DNA from: Earliella scabrosa
Lineage: Eukaryota > Basidiomycota > Agaricomycetes > Polyporales > Polyporaceae
Length of the DNA stretch: 64,000 nucleotides
Assembly (NCBI GenBank): GCA_022605405.1
Contig: JABYQQ010000003.1
Coordinates: 2,914,001 to 2,978,000, forward strand
Reading direction: 5' to 3'
Below, one piece after another: positions 12,048-22,569 of this stretch (its first letter is position 1; every line of letters begins with the position of its first letter). The notes beneath the pieces are model-generated. The model made no database searches. It saw nothing but the letters and a program-made list of their open reading frames with translations, and was not told the origin of the DNA. The translations under genes were made by a program, and so were the position numbers.

Positions 12048-14084
12048 TCACGCAGCCAGCGCGCCGACCTTCTTCCTCACCACCCTTGCCTTCTCCGAGC
12101 CCCGCCCCTTCGCCTTCCCGAACACAACCACCTTCCCCGCCTCGCCCGCGCGCCCAGACCGCCCCGCGCGGTGCAGAAAGTCGACCATGTTCCGCGGCTC
12201 GTCCACAATGAAGACATGCTTCACGTCCGGCGCAAAGTCGAGCCCGCGCGACAGCAACGACGTCGTGATCATCACGTGTGGCACGTCCCCAGCCCCGGTC
12301 CCCTCTGCCGCCGCTCCAGATCCGGACGAAGTAGCAGAGGAAGAGGGAGCGGAAGAGGTGTCGCGCACGCGCAGGAACCCGTCGAGATGGTGGTTCGAGC
12401 CGTGCTTGCGCGCGTCACCTGCACGCGTGAGCGCGACGGACGGGATGCCGCGCTCGCGCAGGAACGCGCCGAGCTGCTCGACGCGCGTGCCCTTGTTGCA
12501 GAAGATGAGCACCTTTGACTTCTTCCCGCTCCCCGTGGAGAGGTCGTCGTGCCAGACGCGCCGAAGGCGGTGCTCGATGTCCGCGTCCCGGTTCCCGCCT
12601 GTCCAGTTGAAGTACTCCGTCTTCAGCGTCGAGGGCAGGTGGTGCAGGTTCGGTGAGGCGAGGCGCGTGAGGGAGGGATGGAAGCGGTCGATGTAGGCCG
12701 CGAGGGATGAGGGGATCGTCGCAGAGGTGAGAACGAGGTTGAACGGGTAGTTAATCGGGGTTGGAGGGACCTTTGCGGACAGGTCGAGGGTGGGTTCGTA
12801 CGGGACCGGATGACCACGCGCGGCGGAGATCTCGGCGAGTATGTCGCGCGTCGCCTCCTGGAAGTCAGGATCTGCGAGATTGTCAGCTGTGTATGGCAAC
12901 ACGGACGAGTGGGACTCACCGAAGAGAACATCAGCCTCGTCGACGACCACCCACTCGATGTCCGCAAGACCCATCTGCGGCTCCCCAACCGTGACCTTCC
13001 TCTTCGACGAGCCCTGCGCTTCCTCCGGGTCGTAGTCCCATCCCCGTCCACGGATGAGCTCCAGTACTTTTGACGGCGTCCCAACGACGATGTCCACCGC
13101 ATGTGCCGACCCTCCCGGCCGCATCAGAATCTCCTCTCCGACCTTCACCTCGCCATCCTCGCCGTCGACAAGTGCCTCCGCCATCTTCGATGCGCTGACG
13201 TTCTTCCGCGACGGCGCGTTCGCGCGCGACGCACACAACACCCGCAGCTTCACCTTGTGGATCAGCTCCTTCGCAAACCCAGCCAGCTGCCGCGAGAGCT
13301 CGTGCGTGGGTGCGAGCACCAGCGCGCGGGGGTTGACAGCGCGCCGGGGCGCTGACGGGTCGCCGCGCCGCTGCGTGCCGTTCAGCTCGGACTGCTTGAG
13401 GTCCTGTATGAGCGGCAGGAGGTACGCTATTGACTTGCCCGAGCCCGTCTCGGACGCGAGGAGGAACTGGTGGTACTGTGAGGGGTCGGCTGGGGCGCCG
13501 GGGTCCGCGCTTAGGAGGTGCTTGAGCGAGAGGGCCTGGATGGGTGTCGGGCGCGCGTCCGAGCCGAGCACGTCCTGCAGCGACGCAAGGAGGCCGTCCA
13601 TGAGCGGAGGCGACGCGAACTCCTTTGGGAGCTCTTTTGTAGACACGGATCGTTTTGATACGTCGAACTCGTCGCTGAGCGGGTTGACGACCTTTGGTTT
13701 GCTCGGCGTGGTCGGGGGCGTGTGTTCGGTGCGCCGAGGGCGGGTGAGAGTCAGGGATTGGGGGAGTTTGCCGGATTGAGGGAGCTTGCCGTGCCGTCGT
13801 AGGTCGATCTCGCGTGTACTTGGTCGTCTTATTGGTGCCCTGTCGTTGTAGGCTGCGCGTCCGACATGAGGCGCATCTTCTCTAGTAAACGCGGGGGCAA
13901 CTTCGTATTTTCCACTCGAAGACGGCTTCAGGTCCTTGACGAGACGGGTCCGGGAAGGAGTGTTGCCTATTGGACGATCAGTGAGACATCGTGTATAGAA
14001 CCATATAGAGCGAGGCGTTTGTACTGCTTCACTAATAGGGCTGCGTGAATAGATGGGGCCTAATTGGTCCTTGCATCGGTCCAT
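12048..14084 (-). CDS. MRH4: DEAD-box RNA helicase, MRH4-like (mitochondrial)
   Basis: ATP-dependent RNA helicase resembling fungal Mrh4, which acts in mitochondrial large-subunit ribosome assembly. Exons 12920-14084 and 12048-12871 give 662 residues. Motifs in order: TPIQALSL (Q-motif region), Walker A ASETGSGKS, Ia PTHELSRQL, Ib VGTPSKV, II VDEAD, III TSAT, V SRGLDF and VI HRAGRSGRAG. The intron 12872-12919 is 48 bases and in frame, so the reading frame stays open through it. Its removal gives the family motif EADVLFDPDFQE, which supports the splice. The basic, Arg-rich N-terminus fits a mitochondrial presequence, but the exact start (ATG at 14084) is uncertain. The Mrh4 assignment rests on overall layout and the motif II context. 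Confidence 0.88.
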   Translation of the reverse strand: MDRCKDQLGPIYSRSPISEAVQTPRSIWFYTRCLTDRPIGNTPSRTRLVKDLKPSSSGKYEVAPAFTREDAPHVGRAAYNDRAPIRRPSTREIDLRRHGKLPQSGKLPQSLTLTRPRRTEHTPPTTPSKPKVVNPLSDEFDVSKRSVSTKELPKEFASPPLMDGLLASLQDVLGSDARPTPIQALSLKHLLSADPGAPADPSQYHQFLLASETGSGKSIAYLLPLIQDLKQSELNGTQRRGDPSAPRRAVNPRALVLAPTHELSRQLAGFAKELIHKVKLRVLCASRANAPSRKNVSASKMAEALVDGEDGEVKVGEEILMRPGGSAHAVDIVVGTPSKVLELIRGRGWDYDPEEAQGSSKRKVTVGEPQMGLADIEWVVVDEADVLFGESHSSVLPYTADNLADPDFQEATRDILAEISAARGHPVPYEPTLDLSAKVPPTPINYPFNLVLTSATIPSSLAAYIDRFHPSLTRLASPNLHHLPSTLKTEYFNWTGGNRDADIEHRLRRVWHDDLSTGSGKKSKVLIFCNKGTRVEQLGAFLRERGIPSVALTRAGDARKHGSNHHLDGFLRVRDTSSAPSSSATSSGSGAAAEGTGAGDVPHVMITTSLLSRGLDFAPDVKHVFIVDEPRNMVDFLHRAGRSGRAGEAGKVVVFGKAKGRGSEKARVVRKKVGALAA

Positions 14085-14727
14085 GCAAGAACAGCACTGA
14101 CAGAAGTCATCTCCAGTACAGCATCACTGAGCCAGTGAACCATAGTACGCCGTCGACGCTCTCATGGGGGATTGTCAGACTAATGTTCACGGGTCCATTG
14201 AGGCGGTAGAAGAGTAAACACTACGACGGATCTATAGACGCAACCGGTCAGAACCCCAGTGAAGACGGTACGCTGGACCCATACAGAGATCGTTTGGGTC
14301 TCCGTCTCTCAATTTCGACGTATATTCCGTGGGACCTTTCTGTGAAAAACACCACGAAGAGACGACTCACCAGCTTGCGACACGCTTGTTTCACGGAGGA
14401 GACAAGGAGCAGATGTGTGGAGGCATGAGGCGACTAGTTCCGGAGGTAAGCTGAGGGTCCGAGACGCCAAACGCGATGTGGTTATAAGAGACATGTTGCT
14501 AGAAGAGCCGCATGCACTGGAGAGACAATAGTGGGACCAAGGGAGCTCGAGATGGTAAGAGACGAAGCAGGGGTGACCAGGGTCTCCCATGCAAATGTAC
14601 ATAGCGCCGACCCCCGGGTACTCCTTGACCTACCTACCTGGGAACAAACTTTGGAACAACTCAGACTGGTGCGGCTACTCTCAAGTCTCTCCTTTCACAC
14701 CCCCTCCATCCTCTCTTCTTCTACAGA
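14085..14727. other. intergenic region
   Basis: The helicase and the small membrane-protein gene are divergently transcribed, so this interval should hold both promoters. No open frame with recognisable motifs is seen, and no clear TATA box. Confidence 0.5.
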
Positions 14728-14946
14728 ATGGCTCGTCGCGCAGCACCAGGACCATCACCTTTTGGCGTACCTCAGCGTCGCGTCGCCTACGACCCCAACG
14801 AGTCCGCGTTTTCACGCTTCATGCGCGAGGAGGTCTTCTCCCCAGAAAACCTACCGGGCAACCTCAGCATACTCACCTCGGTGGTCGTCTTCTTCGGTGG
14901 AATTGCCGTAATGAGGACGTGGGGCGAGCTCATGATTCCGGCATGA
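14728..14946 (+). CDS. small tail-anchored membrane protein, Tom6-like
   Basis: A single-exon, 72-residue protein. A basic, Pro/Arg-rich N-terminus leads to a conserved-looking stretch (FSRFMREEVFSPENLPGN), then one hydrophobic helix (ILTSVVVFFGGIAVM) and a short tail ending GELMIPA. This layout resembles Tom6, a small subunit of the mitochondrial outer-membrane TOM translocase, whose yeast member also has a soluble N-terminus, a single helix and a short tail. The similarity is in layout rather than a diagnostic motif, so another small mitochondrial or ER tail-anchored protein remains possible. The ATG follows a pyrimidine-rich leader (14,690-14,727), typical of highly expressed fungal genes. 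Confidence 0.6.
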   Translation: MARRAAPGPSPFGVPQRRVAYDPNESAFSRFMREEVFSPENLPGNLSILTSVVVFFGGIAVMRTWGELMIPA

Positions 14947-16578
14947 GTAGGCGTAGATGTGAAGGGGAGGAGGACGACGATGACGATGACGAGGAGGAGC
15001 GGCAAGACCTAGACAGTCCACCTGCGGACTATACCAAGTACGTACCATGAACTTTCTACTTCTCCTACACTCTGACGGTTTGCTGTACGCAGAACCATAA
15101 TACCAGCCGTTGTACGACGACCCCATAATCGCTGCCCCAAGATCCCTCATGATGACTGCGCTGTCTATCCCTCGTCACATGCTGTCATGTATTGTATCAA
15201 GCCCTAATCCCGCACTCCTCTGACATCCTGATTGTCGTTTGAAACACTGCCGCAAGTCTCGCGTGCTCGTCAAGCACACTGCACAATGTTCGTGTAGGCT
15301 GAGGCTGAAGGCGCACCACCTGTCGGCCCGAGCTTGACGATGCCAGTGAGCTCTGCGGTTCCTTCAACGATCATAAGGCCCTCTCAACGACCAACACCGT
15401 CCGTCCTTCATCATACGAGCACTACTGTCGTATGTAACATAGACGCCACCGGGATGGCCACCCTTTGCAATAAGTAAAGATCGAAGACGAGTTGGGCGAA
15501 CGGGGTCCTGTATGTCTCATAAATCATGACTCGGAGTCGTAGATCCTGTCTGAGGCCTCGCAATACCTCAAACGTTCACAATGAGCGAGGACCAAGTCAC
15601 GCCGCAAGGGCATGTTTGACCGGCCTGTTTGAGGACGAGGGAATGACCCTTGCAAACGGAGTACAACGCGTCGTGCCGCGTGCTGGATATCTGGGACACG
15701 GCGGCACAATAACGTGGCACTGTGACTAGGAGTCCTGACTCTGACCGCCTCGCCGACGGCGGTACTCGGCCAATTCTTGCTTGAAGCTTGATCGTCCTCT
15801 CTGAGATTTAAAAGCGGTTGTCAGCTCATCCAGTGATCGCAAAAAGATGCTACACATGCCCCCGGTCAGCAACAACAACGTTGCTTTCCTCGACCTTGTC
15901 TCAGAGCTTGTCCACAAGGTGTCTCGTCTGTGTAGCGTCGCGCGGACTCGTAGCTGAATTGTAGACTGCGATGTAGATGTCACAGAGAGCACAAGGGGTT
16001 CGAAAGTCCCGATACAAAGGATGATGGATCAGTTCGTCCTCGCGCGTGGGGTTCGTACGGAGGAACGAGTCCAGGTGAGCAAGAACGACCCACTCGCAAT
16101 GAACGTGACCATGCAATGCACTGCTTCCATCAACGAGTAGGATTGTACAAAAAAACTTGAGCAGAACGCACCCGTCATGCACGCAGGGATACAACTCAGG
16201 TTCAGTCCCTCCTCCCCGTCGTTGCCTATGCATCTTACATCCACGCGCACCACGACGAGTCGGAACAGCAGCCTGTGCATGAAGATCATCAGGGAAGTCA
16301 TACGCTCGCCTTTAACGGCATGATCTACATGACCAAAGTAGGACGCTGGGCTGCAGAGTCGAGAGCGCAAGAGAACGCGGAGATTATGACTGCAAGCCTT
16401 TGCAAGCTTGAGAGTCAGAACTTAATAGAAGAAAGGTTCGATTAATACCAAGTTAGGCATATCGGCTAATACTGATTAGAATTTCCGGACTTCGGGACGC
16501 TTAGTCCTTACCACCACCGTCGTCCTCAGCTACATACCTCTGTCTCTCTTCTCATGAGCTCTGCGCGAATTGATTGGA
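14947..16578. other. intergenic region, 1.6 kb
   Basis: Frames on the minus strand between 15,726 and 16,370 are short and show no motifs. A CT-rich stretch before 16,560 is the likely leader of the Rab gene. I see no gene. Confidence 0.5.
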
Positions 16579-17903
16579 ATGCGCACGGTTAAGCTGGTCG
16601 TCATCGGTGCCTCCGGCGTCGGCAAGTCCAGCATACGCAATCAGGTCAGTATGCCAACTTGCGAGCAGGTTACCAACAGCCGACATATTTTCTGTCCAGT
16701 ACATCTCAGGCCGGTTCACGACGGGCTATAGAGCGACGATTGGTGCGGACTTCATTACGAAGACCCTCCCGCATCACAGCTGTCCGGATGAACTGGTGAC
16801 ACTGCAGATCTGGGTATGTCTGCTCGTGCGAGTCTTTTTGCGACGCCAAGTTGACTGTAATTTGTTCGCAGGATACGGCTGGACAGGAGAGGTTCTCCGG
16901 CCTCTCTTCTGCGTTCTTTCGTGGCGCCGACGCGGTGATCCTCATGTTCGACGTGAACCAGCCCCGGACGCTCGATGCCCTAACAAAATGGTGGGACGAC
17001 TTCCGGGACAAGGCGCCCGTCTCAGATGAGAGCGTTGATGAGTTCTGCTGCGTGGTGGTGGGCAACAAGGTCGACATAGTAAACGATGCGGGAGAGGGGG
17101 GTGCTCGGGACGCGGTCACGGAAGCTGAGGCAAGAGATTTTATTCATACTCTCATCCCACATCCCTCCACACCCCCTTCCCCGACCATCGACCTGGAACC
17201 TCCAGACATGGAGATCGAAGATGGCCACGACTTTCCCTTGCCCCTTCGGCCAGACGACTCGGATGGCCCGAAGACCGACTCGATTGACATCGGCGTCCAC
17301 CGCCGGCGTGGACGTACCTCTCTTGCGTCCCGTTCGCGAAGTCGCACCTCGCTCTTTCGCGGAGGCGGGACGGTCGGGACGATGACGACGACACACTCGA
17401 TCTACCACACTCCTTCCTCCTCTCTCTTCGACACCTTCGAATCCGCGCTCTCTTCCCCCGCCTTCACCGCCCTTTCTGCGCCCATGTCGCGCTCACCCTC
17501 GCACTCGCCTCTCCGCGAGCCGCGCCGCATCCCCTCAAACTCCTCCATGTCCTCCGCCCCGACCATCACTCCGAGCCTGTTCATACGCGGACAGGCGGCC
17601 ACGACGACCGCGACTACGCCAGAGTCGGGCTCCCCTCCGTCCAACACGTACGCCCCGCCTCCGCCGCCGGAGCGATATCCGAAGCTGTTCTTCACGTCCG
17701 CCAAGACGGGGGAGGGCGTGAAGGACGTGTTCGAGTATATCGCGCGCCGAGTCGTGGTTCGCCAGGAATACGAGGAGGCACTCGATGCGCGGACGATGCA
17801 CGTGCGAGAGGCGGACCAGCGGATGTCGATGAGCATCAACCTGTCTGGCCCACCGCCGCAGCGGAGGTGGCCTGCTGCCGCGGGAGCGTGCTGCGGGTCG
17901 TGA
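16579..17903 (+). CDS. Rab7-type small GTPase with a ~175-residue insertion
   Basis: Ras-superfamily GTPase most like Rab7/Ypt7, which controls late-endosome and vacuole fusion. Exons 16579-16644, 16700-16813 and 16872-17903 give 403 residues, twice the usual length of about 205. Motifs: P-loop GASGVGKS, switch I TGYRATIGADF, switch II DTAGQERF, NKVD (about residues 125-128), and SAK (about 336). NKVD and SAK are normally about 30 residues apart; here about 205 lie between them. The inserted segment is rich in Ser, Thr and Pro, with an RS-rich patch (SRSRSRTSL). The tail ends ACCGS, a plausible prenylation site. The G-domain motifs are intact, so GTP binding is expected. The insertion has no stop and no splice signals that would remove it cleanly. 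Its role is unknown. Confidence 0.88.
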
Positions 17904-18294
17904 GCGCGGCATTGTATATGGATGCTGAACACTTCGCACGGGATAGTTTCGTCTGACTATGTTGTAGGTTACACACGCGCATCTCATCGCTATTCGTTAG
18001 GAACTTGTTTATCTCCTATCTACGGTTTAACATAGTATTTATCTCGGTTGGTCCCTTCGGCTCCGTCAATCTCTATCTCTGCAGAACTCGAATGTCCGCT
18101 GTAGAGCGCGTAGCGATGACGTTATTGACGCTTTGAGGCGAATCCCAGTCTGTTGCCGCTCCATCCGTCCGCACTTAGCAGAGAACAATTACGTCGACAT
18201 ATAACCACTTACTAGTACTCGTGCTGAACATGGGTAGCTGAGCTGCTTGTTGAAGCCGTGAGAATCAACTGAAGGTCGTGGTTCTCGTGAGAAC
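17904..18294. other. intergenic region
   Basis: About 390 bases between the Rab-like gene and the short-chain reductase gene. It holds only the terminator and promoter of its neighbours; no coding signal is seen. Confidence 0.5.
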
Positions 18295-19378
18295 ATGGCC
18301 CCTGCCCACGGTTCATCTCAAACTACCATGTCCAGCGAATTGGGCAAGGTTGTCCTGGTCACAGGCTGCTCCAACGGAGGTATTGGGTTTGCGCTGTGAG
18401 TCGTTGTGACCACTTCCTCTCAGCATAGACCGATCTAACCATTCCCATGGCGCCCGGTACCCGTACCAGTTGCGAAGAGTATGCATCGCGGGGTTGCAAG
18501 GTGTATGCCACGGCACGGCGGCTCGAATCCATGGACGCCCTCACGCAGCCAAACATTCAGAAGCTCGTCTTGGACGTCACCGATAACAACAACGTGCAGG
18601 CCGTGGTGAACACCATCGTCGAGAGAGAGGGGCGAATCGACATTCTCGTGAACAACGCGGGTGTCCTCTGCATTGGTATATTGGATCCATGCTTTTCCGG
18701 CTACCATTACTGACCGTAACGCCGGCGCCGTGCGGCGGACTCTTTCGCAGGTCCGATGATTGATGTTTCCATGGACGTCATCCAGAAAGCGTATGATGCA
18801 AATGTCTTTTCCGTCATACGAATGTGCAAGGCCGTCATACCCCACATGGCCGCGCGCAAGAGCGGGACGATTGTCAACATCAGCTCGATCCAAGCATACA
18901 TGTCCGTCTGAGTGCTTCCCAAGTCCGCACGGGTACGACCGCTGACGGATGTTGTACCTTGCACAGACCCACACCTTGGGCGAGCATCTACGCGTCGACG
19001 AAGGCAGCGATGCACTCCCTCAACGACACGCTCTACATGGAGTGCAAGCCGCTCAACATCTCCGTCCTCCTCGTTGCGACCGGCGGCATTCGGTCGAACA
19101 TCTCTGCGAACCAGGCCGCGGCGTTCCCCGGGCTCCCGGAGGACTCCCTTTACAAGCGCTACCTGCCCGACATGATCCGCCGCATCTATGTGAGCCAGAG
19201 CCCGGACGCAATGCCCACGGACGAGTACGCGCGGCGCGTCGTGGGGAAGAGCCTGCAGAAGAAGCCCGCGCGGTACATGATCCTGGGTGGAAAGACGCTG
19301 CTGTACCGGATGTTGCTGTGGCTCCCGCGATCATTCACCCTGTGGTTGTTCTGGCGCTTGTTCTCGAGGGGGCAATGA
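18295..19378 (+). CDS. short-chain dehydrogenase/reductase, AYR1-like
   Basis: Classical SDR, closest in layout to the fungal Ayr1 group (NADPH-dependent 1-acyl-dihydroxyacetone-phosphate reductase of lipid droplets and ER). Exons 18295-18395, 18470-18675, 18751-18901 and 18967-19378 give 289 residues. Motifs: TGCSNGGIGFAL (nucleotide loop), VYATARR, LDVTD, NNAG, NISSI, and the catalytic YASTK with its upstream Ser. The ATATGGIR segment after the active site also fits Ayr1-type enzymes. The C-terminus has a hydrophobic stretch (MLLWLPRSFTLWLFW) that may attach it to a membrane. Two in-frame ATGs exist, at 18295 and 18328; the first is chosen. Intron 3 has a weaker donor, GTCCGT. The gene is tail to tail with the O-methyltransferase, 166 bases apart. 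Confidence 0.87.
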
Positions 19379-19544
19379 ACATCGCTCCATATGTTCTGAA
19401 TCCTAACAGGGGCCTCTAGGAGGTGCAACTAGGAGTCGAATCGCTCGCTCGCATGAAGGAGGTCTAAACTCAGAAACCGACAGCTCGTGAGGCATCTGCA
19501 TGCTGTGCATGTCACATATCTGGCCAGCAACGTCTTCGAGCGTT

Positions 19545-21645
19545 CTATACCGGAACTGCGACAATCTGAGGCATCCAGCTTTCGGATGCAGAGTGCAGCG
19601 TCTCGAGCTTCCACCCGCACTCCGCAAAAAGCTTCTGAAACGCGTCGAGCGTGCGTTCACATGCGTTGTGGTTGCAAAGCATCTACACCCGCCGGTTCGC
19701 CGTCGGTCAGCACGGCCGCACACCAAGACAAAGAAGGTGTGCAGACTAACGATCATGTCCAGCTTGTACGACAGCGCGCTTGCGGTGCCCCAGTTGGCGA
19801 GCAGCGGCTGAGGCGCCTCGCCGTGCGTCCTGCCGCAGCCGTCGGCGCTCTCTGTGCACGCACGCGTCAGGACGCTGTCGACAATGACCAGGCGCGTCGC
19901 CGGGCCTGCGATCGCGCGCGCGCGGCGTAGGATGGTCGCGCACTCGGCGTCGGGCCAGTTGTGCATGATCATCCGCATGAGGATCGCAGAGGGCGGCTCG
20001 GGCAGCGCCGGCTGCGGCGTGAAGAAGTCGTGTGTCTGGAATGCGACGAGGCCGCGCGAGAGGGCCTCGGGGTAGTGCGTTTTCCAGTACTGGCAGCGTC
20101 AGTGTTTGGGTTGATCATCAAGTTGCGATGACATCGGACTCGGAAGTCTCGCACCTTGGGAGCAACGGCAATGTATGCTTCGGTGTCCTGGACGATCAGC
20201 TTCAGATGGGTGTTCGCTCGGAGGATGGGCAGGGATGCGCTGCCCACGCCTCCTCCCACATCGAGGACGGTCGAGCCGGCCGGAAGCGCCGACCAGTTGA
20301 AACCTGCGTCGACGTTCAGCTAGCATACCTGCACGGATTGAAGTGTCCCCATACCCCGCAAGATAGCATCGTCAGGGGTGAAGTCACCCATCGCCTTCAT
20401 CGCGCACCCGAAGCGGTGTAACAGGTGCTTGTTCTGTGGAAGCGTCTGCCACTGGTACATTGTCATGTTGACTGTGTCCTCACTCCCTCCTTGTGCGACA
20501 CTTTCGCGCGCACGAACGAAGTTGAATGGGGCCCTGAGTGGATCATCCATTGGGCGCTCCAACAGCGATTGCATCGCCGCCGTGCGGGAATGTCTCAATG
20601 GCGATAGCAAGGCATCCCTCAGTCCCATCTGGTTCTCGTGCGTTTCGCACGTCCTGCCGAGCCTATCAGACCGGGGCTCCATCCATATGATGGAGAAAGT
20701 AACTCACAATAGACTCATCAACCCTGCGAAAGCCGCGCCTTTGTTCGCGCGTCCGAACTTTCTCTCCCATCTCTGGCACAGGCTTTCCTCATCTTCAGCT
20801 TCTCGCGCAGTATCGTTCACAGCAGTTGAATCGAAATTTGCGACGGATGCGCTAGCGGGAGCCCGAGATTGCAGCCGCTCCCAGTGCTGCACACCAGCAG
20901 GCGTTAGGATGTCCTCGAGCGGTGCCCCGGAGTCGAACGCGAGAGACGTCTCTGTGTTTGCGAAGCGATCTTCGTGCGGCGCGGAGGGCGGGGGCGGACA
21001 TTCGCGGAAGATATAGTGTGTTGCCAAGAGACGGAGGATGCGAGCTACGGAGAGAATCATAGTGACCATATTCAAACCATCATATCAGTGCTGGCACAAA
21101 TGTTCATAGAAGACGTACAGAGCCTTGTACTCTCCACCCCGCAGAGAGCGGCGATGTCCTTGACAGATGCCCCACAGTCGTCGTGTTCGCGTGTGATTGT
21201 CGTCCCGTTGTCGACTCCGCGCGGGTCGGACGAATCGCCAGATCTAGTCGTCACTGTTCTGCTGCCAGTGAGGGCGCGGATGATTTCTGGCACAGATGCC
21301 TCCACGACGATCCGCACGGCGACGGTCAACGTACTCTGCGATGCGCAGATGTGAGTAATAGATGGGACCGACAAGACAGTAGACTGTACTCACGCCGGTG
21401 GCGAGCTCAGCGACGTAGACATTGGGAGGCTTCGCAAGTGCCACGAGCTGACCCGCCGCACTTGCGAGCATGAGGAGCGGCTTCCGTGCTTGATCTTGCG
21501 CGTCCCCCTTGTGAGCACCGTCAGTGTCTGCGTTTCGTGCGGACGCGAGTGCGGATTGGCTTTCGAGCTCGGCGACTGCAGCTGATATGAGGTCGACGAG
21601 CTGGCGAGCTTGGGCGAGGTCTATGGATATGCTGTTTCCTGGCAT
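19545..21645 (-). CDS. SAM-dependent O-methyltransferase (COMT-type)
   Basis: Class I, COMT-like O-methyltransferase, methylating hydroxyl groups of small phenolic or secondary metabolites. Seven exons: 21394-21645, 21119-21335, 20708-21044, 20355-20653, 20155-20303, 19751-20089 and 19545-19682; all phases agree and give 576 residues. Features: N-terminal dimerisation/winged-helix region (VKDIAALCGVESTRLSRILRLLATHYIFRE), a Ser/Ala-rich linker, SAM motif I VLDVGGGVG, the FQTHDFFTPQP segment, the catalytic-His region MRMIMHNWPDAE, and the C-terminal ERTLDAFQKLFAECGW. It is longer than plant COMTs (about 360), mainly through the N-terminal half, as often seen in mushrooms. The substrate is unknown. 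A TATA box lies at 21711-21716, and a transposon end lies only 126 bases upstream of the ATG. An in-frame ATG at 21690 is an alternative start. Confidence 0.88.
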
Positions 21646-21710
21646 GGTAGCTCGTACGGGTGGAAGTGATACAGAGGTTTGAAGAAACAACGGTTATGCT
21701 TGGTGTCTCC

Positions 21711-21716
21711 TATATA
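21711..21716 (-). promoter_or_regulatory. TATA box of the O-methyltransferase gene
   Basis: TATATA lies 66-71 bases upstream of the ATG at 21645, a normal core-promoter distance. The transposon terminus at 21771 begins only 55 bases further upstream, so most upstream control sequence is now transposon DNA. Confidence 0.45.
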
Positions 21717-21767
21717 TCGTACGTCCGAGTCGTTAGTTCCCGGGGCTGCTTGTCGGATCAAGGCGGG

Positions 21768-21770
21768 AAT
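21768..21770. repeat. target-site duplication AAT, left copy
   Basis: AAT immediately before the CACTGCGT terminus; the same AAT follows the right terminus at 30619-30621. Three-base duplications are standard for CACTA-superfamily elements. Confidence 0.75.
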
Positions 21771-21794
21771 CACTGCGTAAAGCCCGTTCCTAGG
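21771..21794 (+). repeat. left terminal inverted repeat
   Basis: Begins CACTGCGT and ends CCTAGG; it pairs with the complement of 30595-30618 at 20 of 24 positions. Confidence 0.8.
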
Positions 21795-22569
21795 AAGGGT
21801 CATACTAGGACTGCATGGAGTCCCTCGTGCCAGCCATGACTAAGGCCTCTAGCATGCCCCCAAAGGGGTTACCTCGTACAACCCCAGTCTGGGGCTGCGC
21901 TGGCTGATGTCGCGTGAGGTGCTCTAGAAGTGTCCGTGGGCCTAGTTCCGGGACATCCTTCATGACCAAGCGTGACTTGGACGGAGTGGTACTAGGTCTG
22001 CGGGTGAACATTTACTAGCTGTCGATGCAAATCAGGTCGCATCGCGATGCGGTCGCACTTTCCAATCGAAAGATCTGTTGCGATGCGCCCCTACTATATT
22101 TGGAATGGTACATATGGCCTCCCGCCCGCCCGCCACACCGCCTCCCGCATCCGCCTCCCGACGGCCCACCACATAGATCCGCCCCCACTGCCAGACCGGT
22201 ACCTATAGCTATTTGCCATCTATGTTGATGCTCGTTAGATGAGATAGAGCTCTTGCCCCAGTGTCTAGTACCGGTACTCACCGTTATGCAGACTAAGTGT
22301 CCGCCGCTAGGAACGCCCGTTGCCCGCCGACAAGCCTTCCAGTTGGTCTTGAGCTAATATCAGTCTGAGATCGTCGCTACCGACCGTCTGTGCCCTGTAA
22401 CATCACAGTAAGCGGTTGTACAAGTGCGTTCTGGCAAAGAGGGCGCAAGCAAACCGCGGGCCGACTCTGCGGCCAGGCCCTTGCTCGCAGTATAAGTATC
22501 GTACGCTGGATAGTCGGCAAGTCAGATCCCGTCGAGGAGCGACTGAAGTGCTGCTCACCTCTCACTGCT

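Noticed and set aside
15990..16010. tRNA-like GGGTTCGAAAGTCCC
   Set aside because: T-arm pairing fails and no acceptor stem or A box is found upstream.
15726..16370. Cys-containing minus-strand frames
   Set aside because: Short, mutually overlapping and without any recognisable domain or intron pattern.
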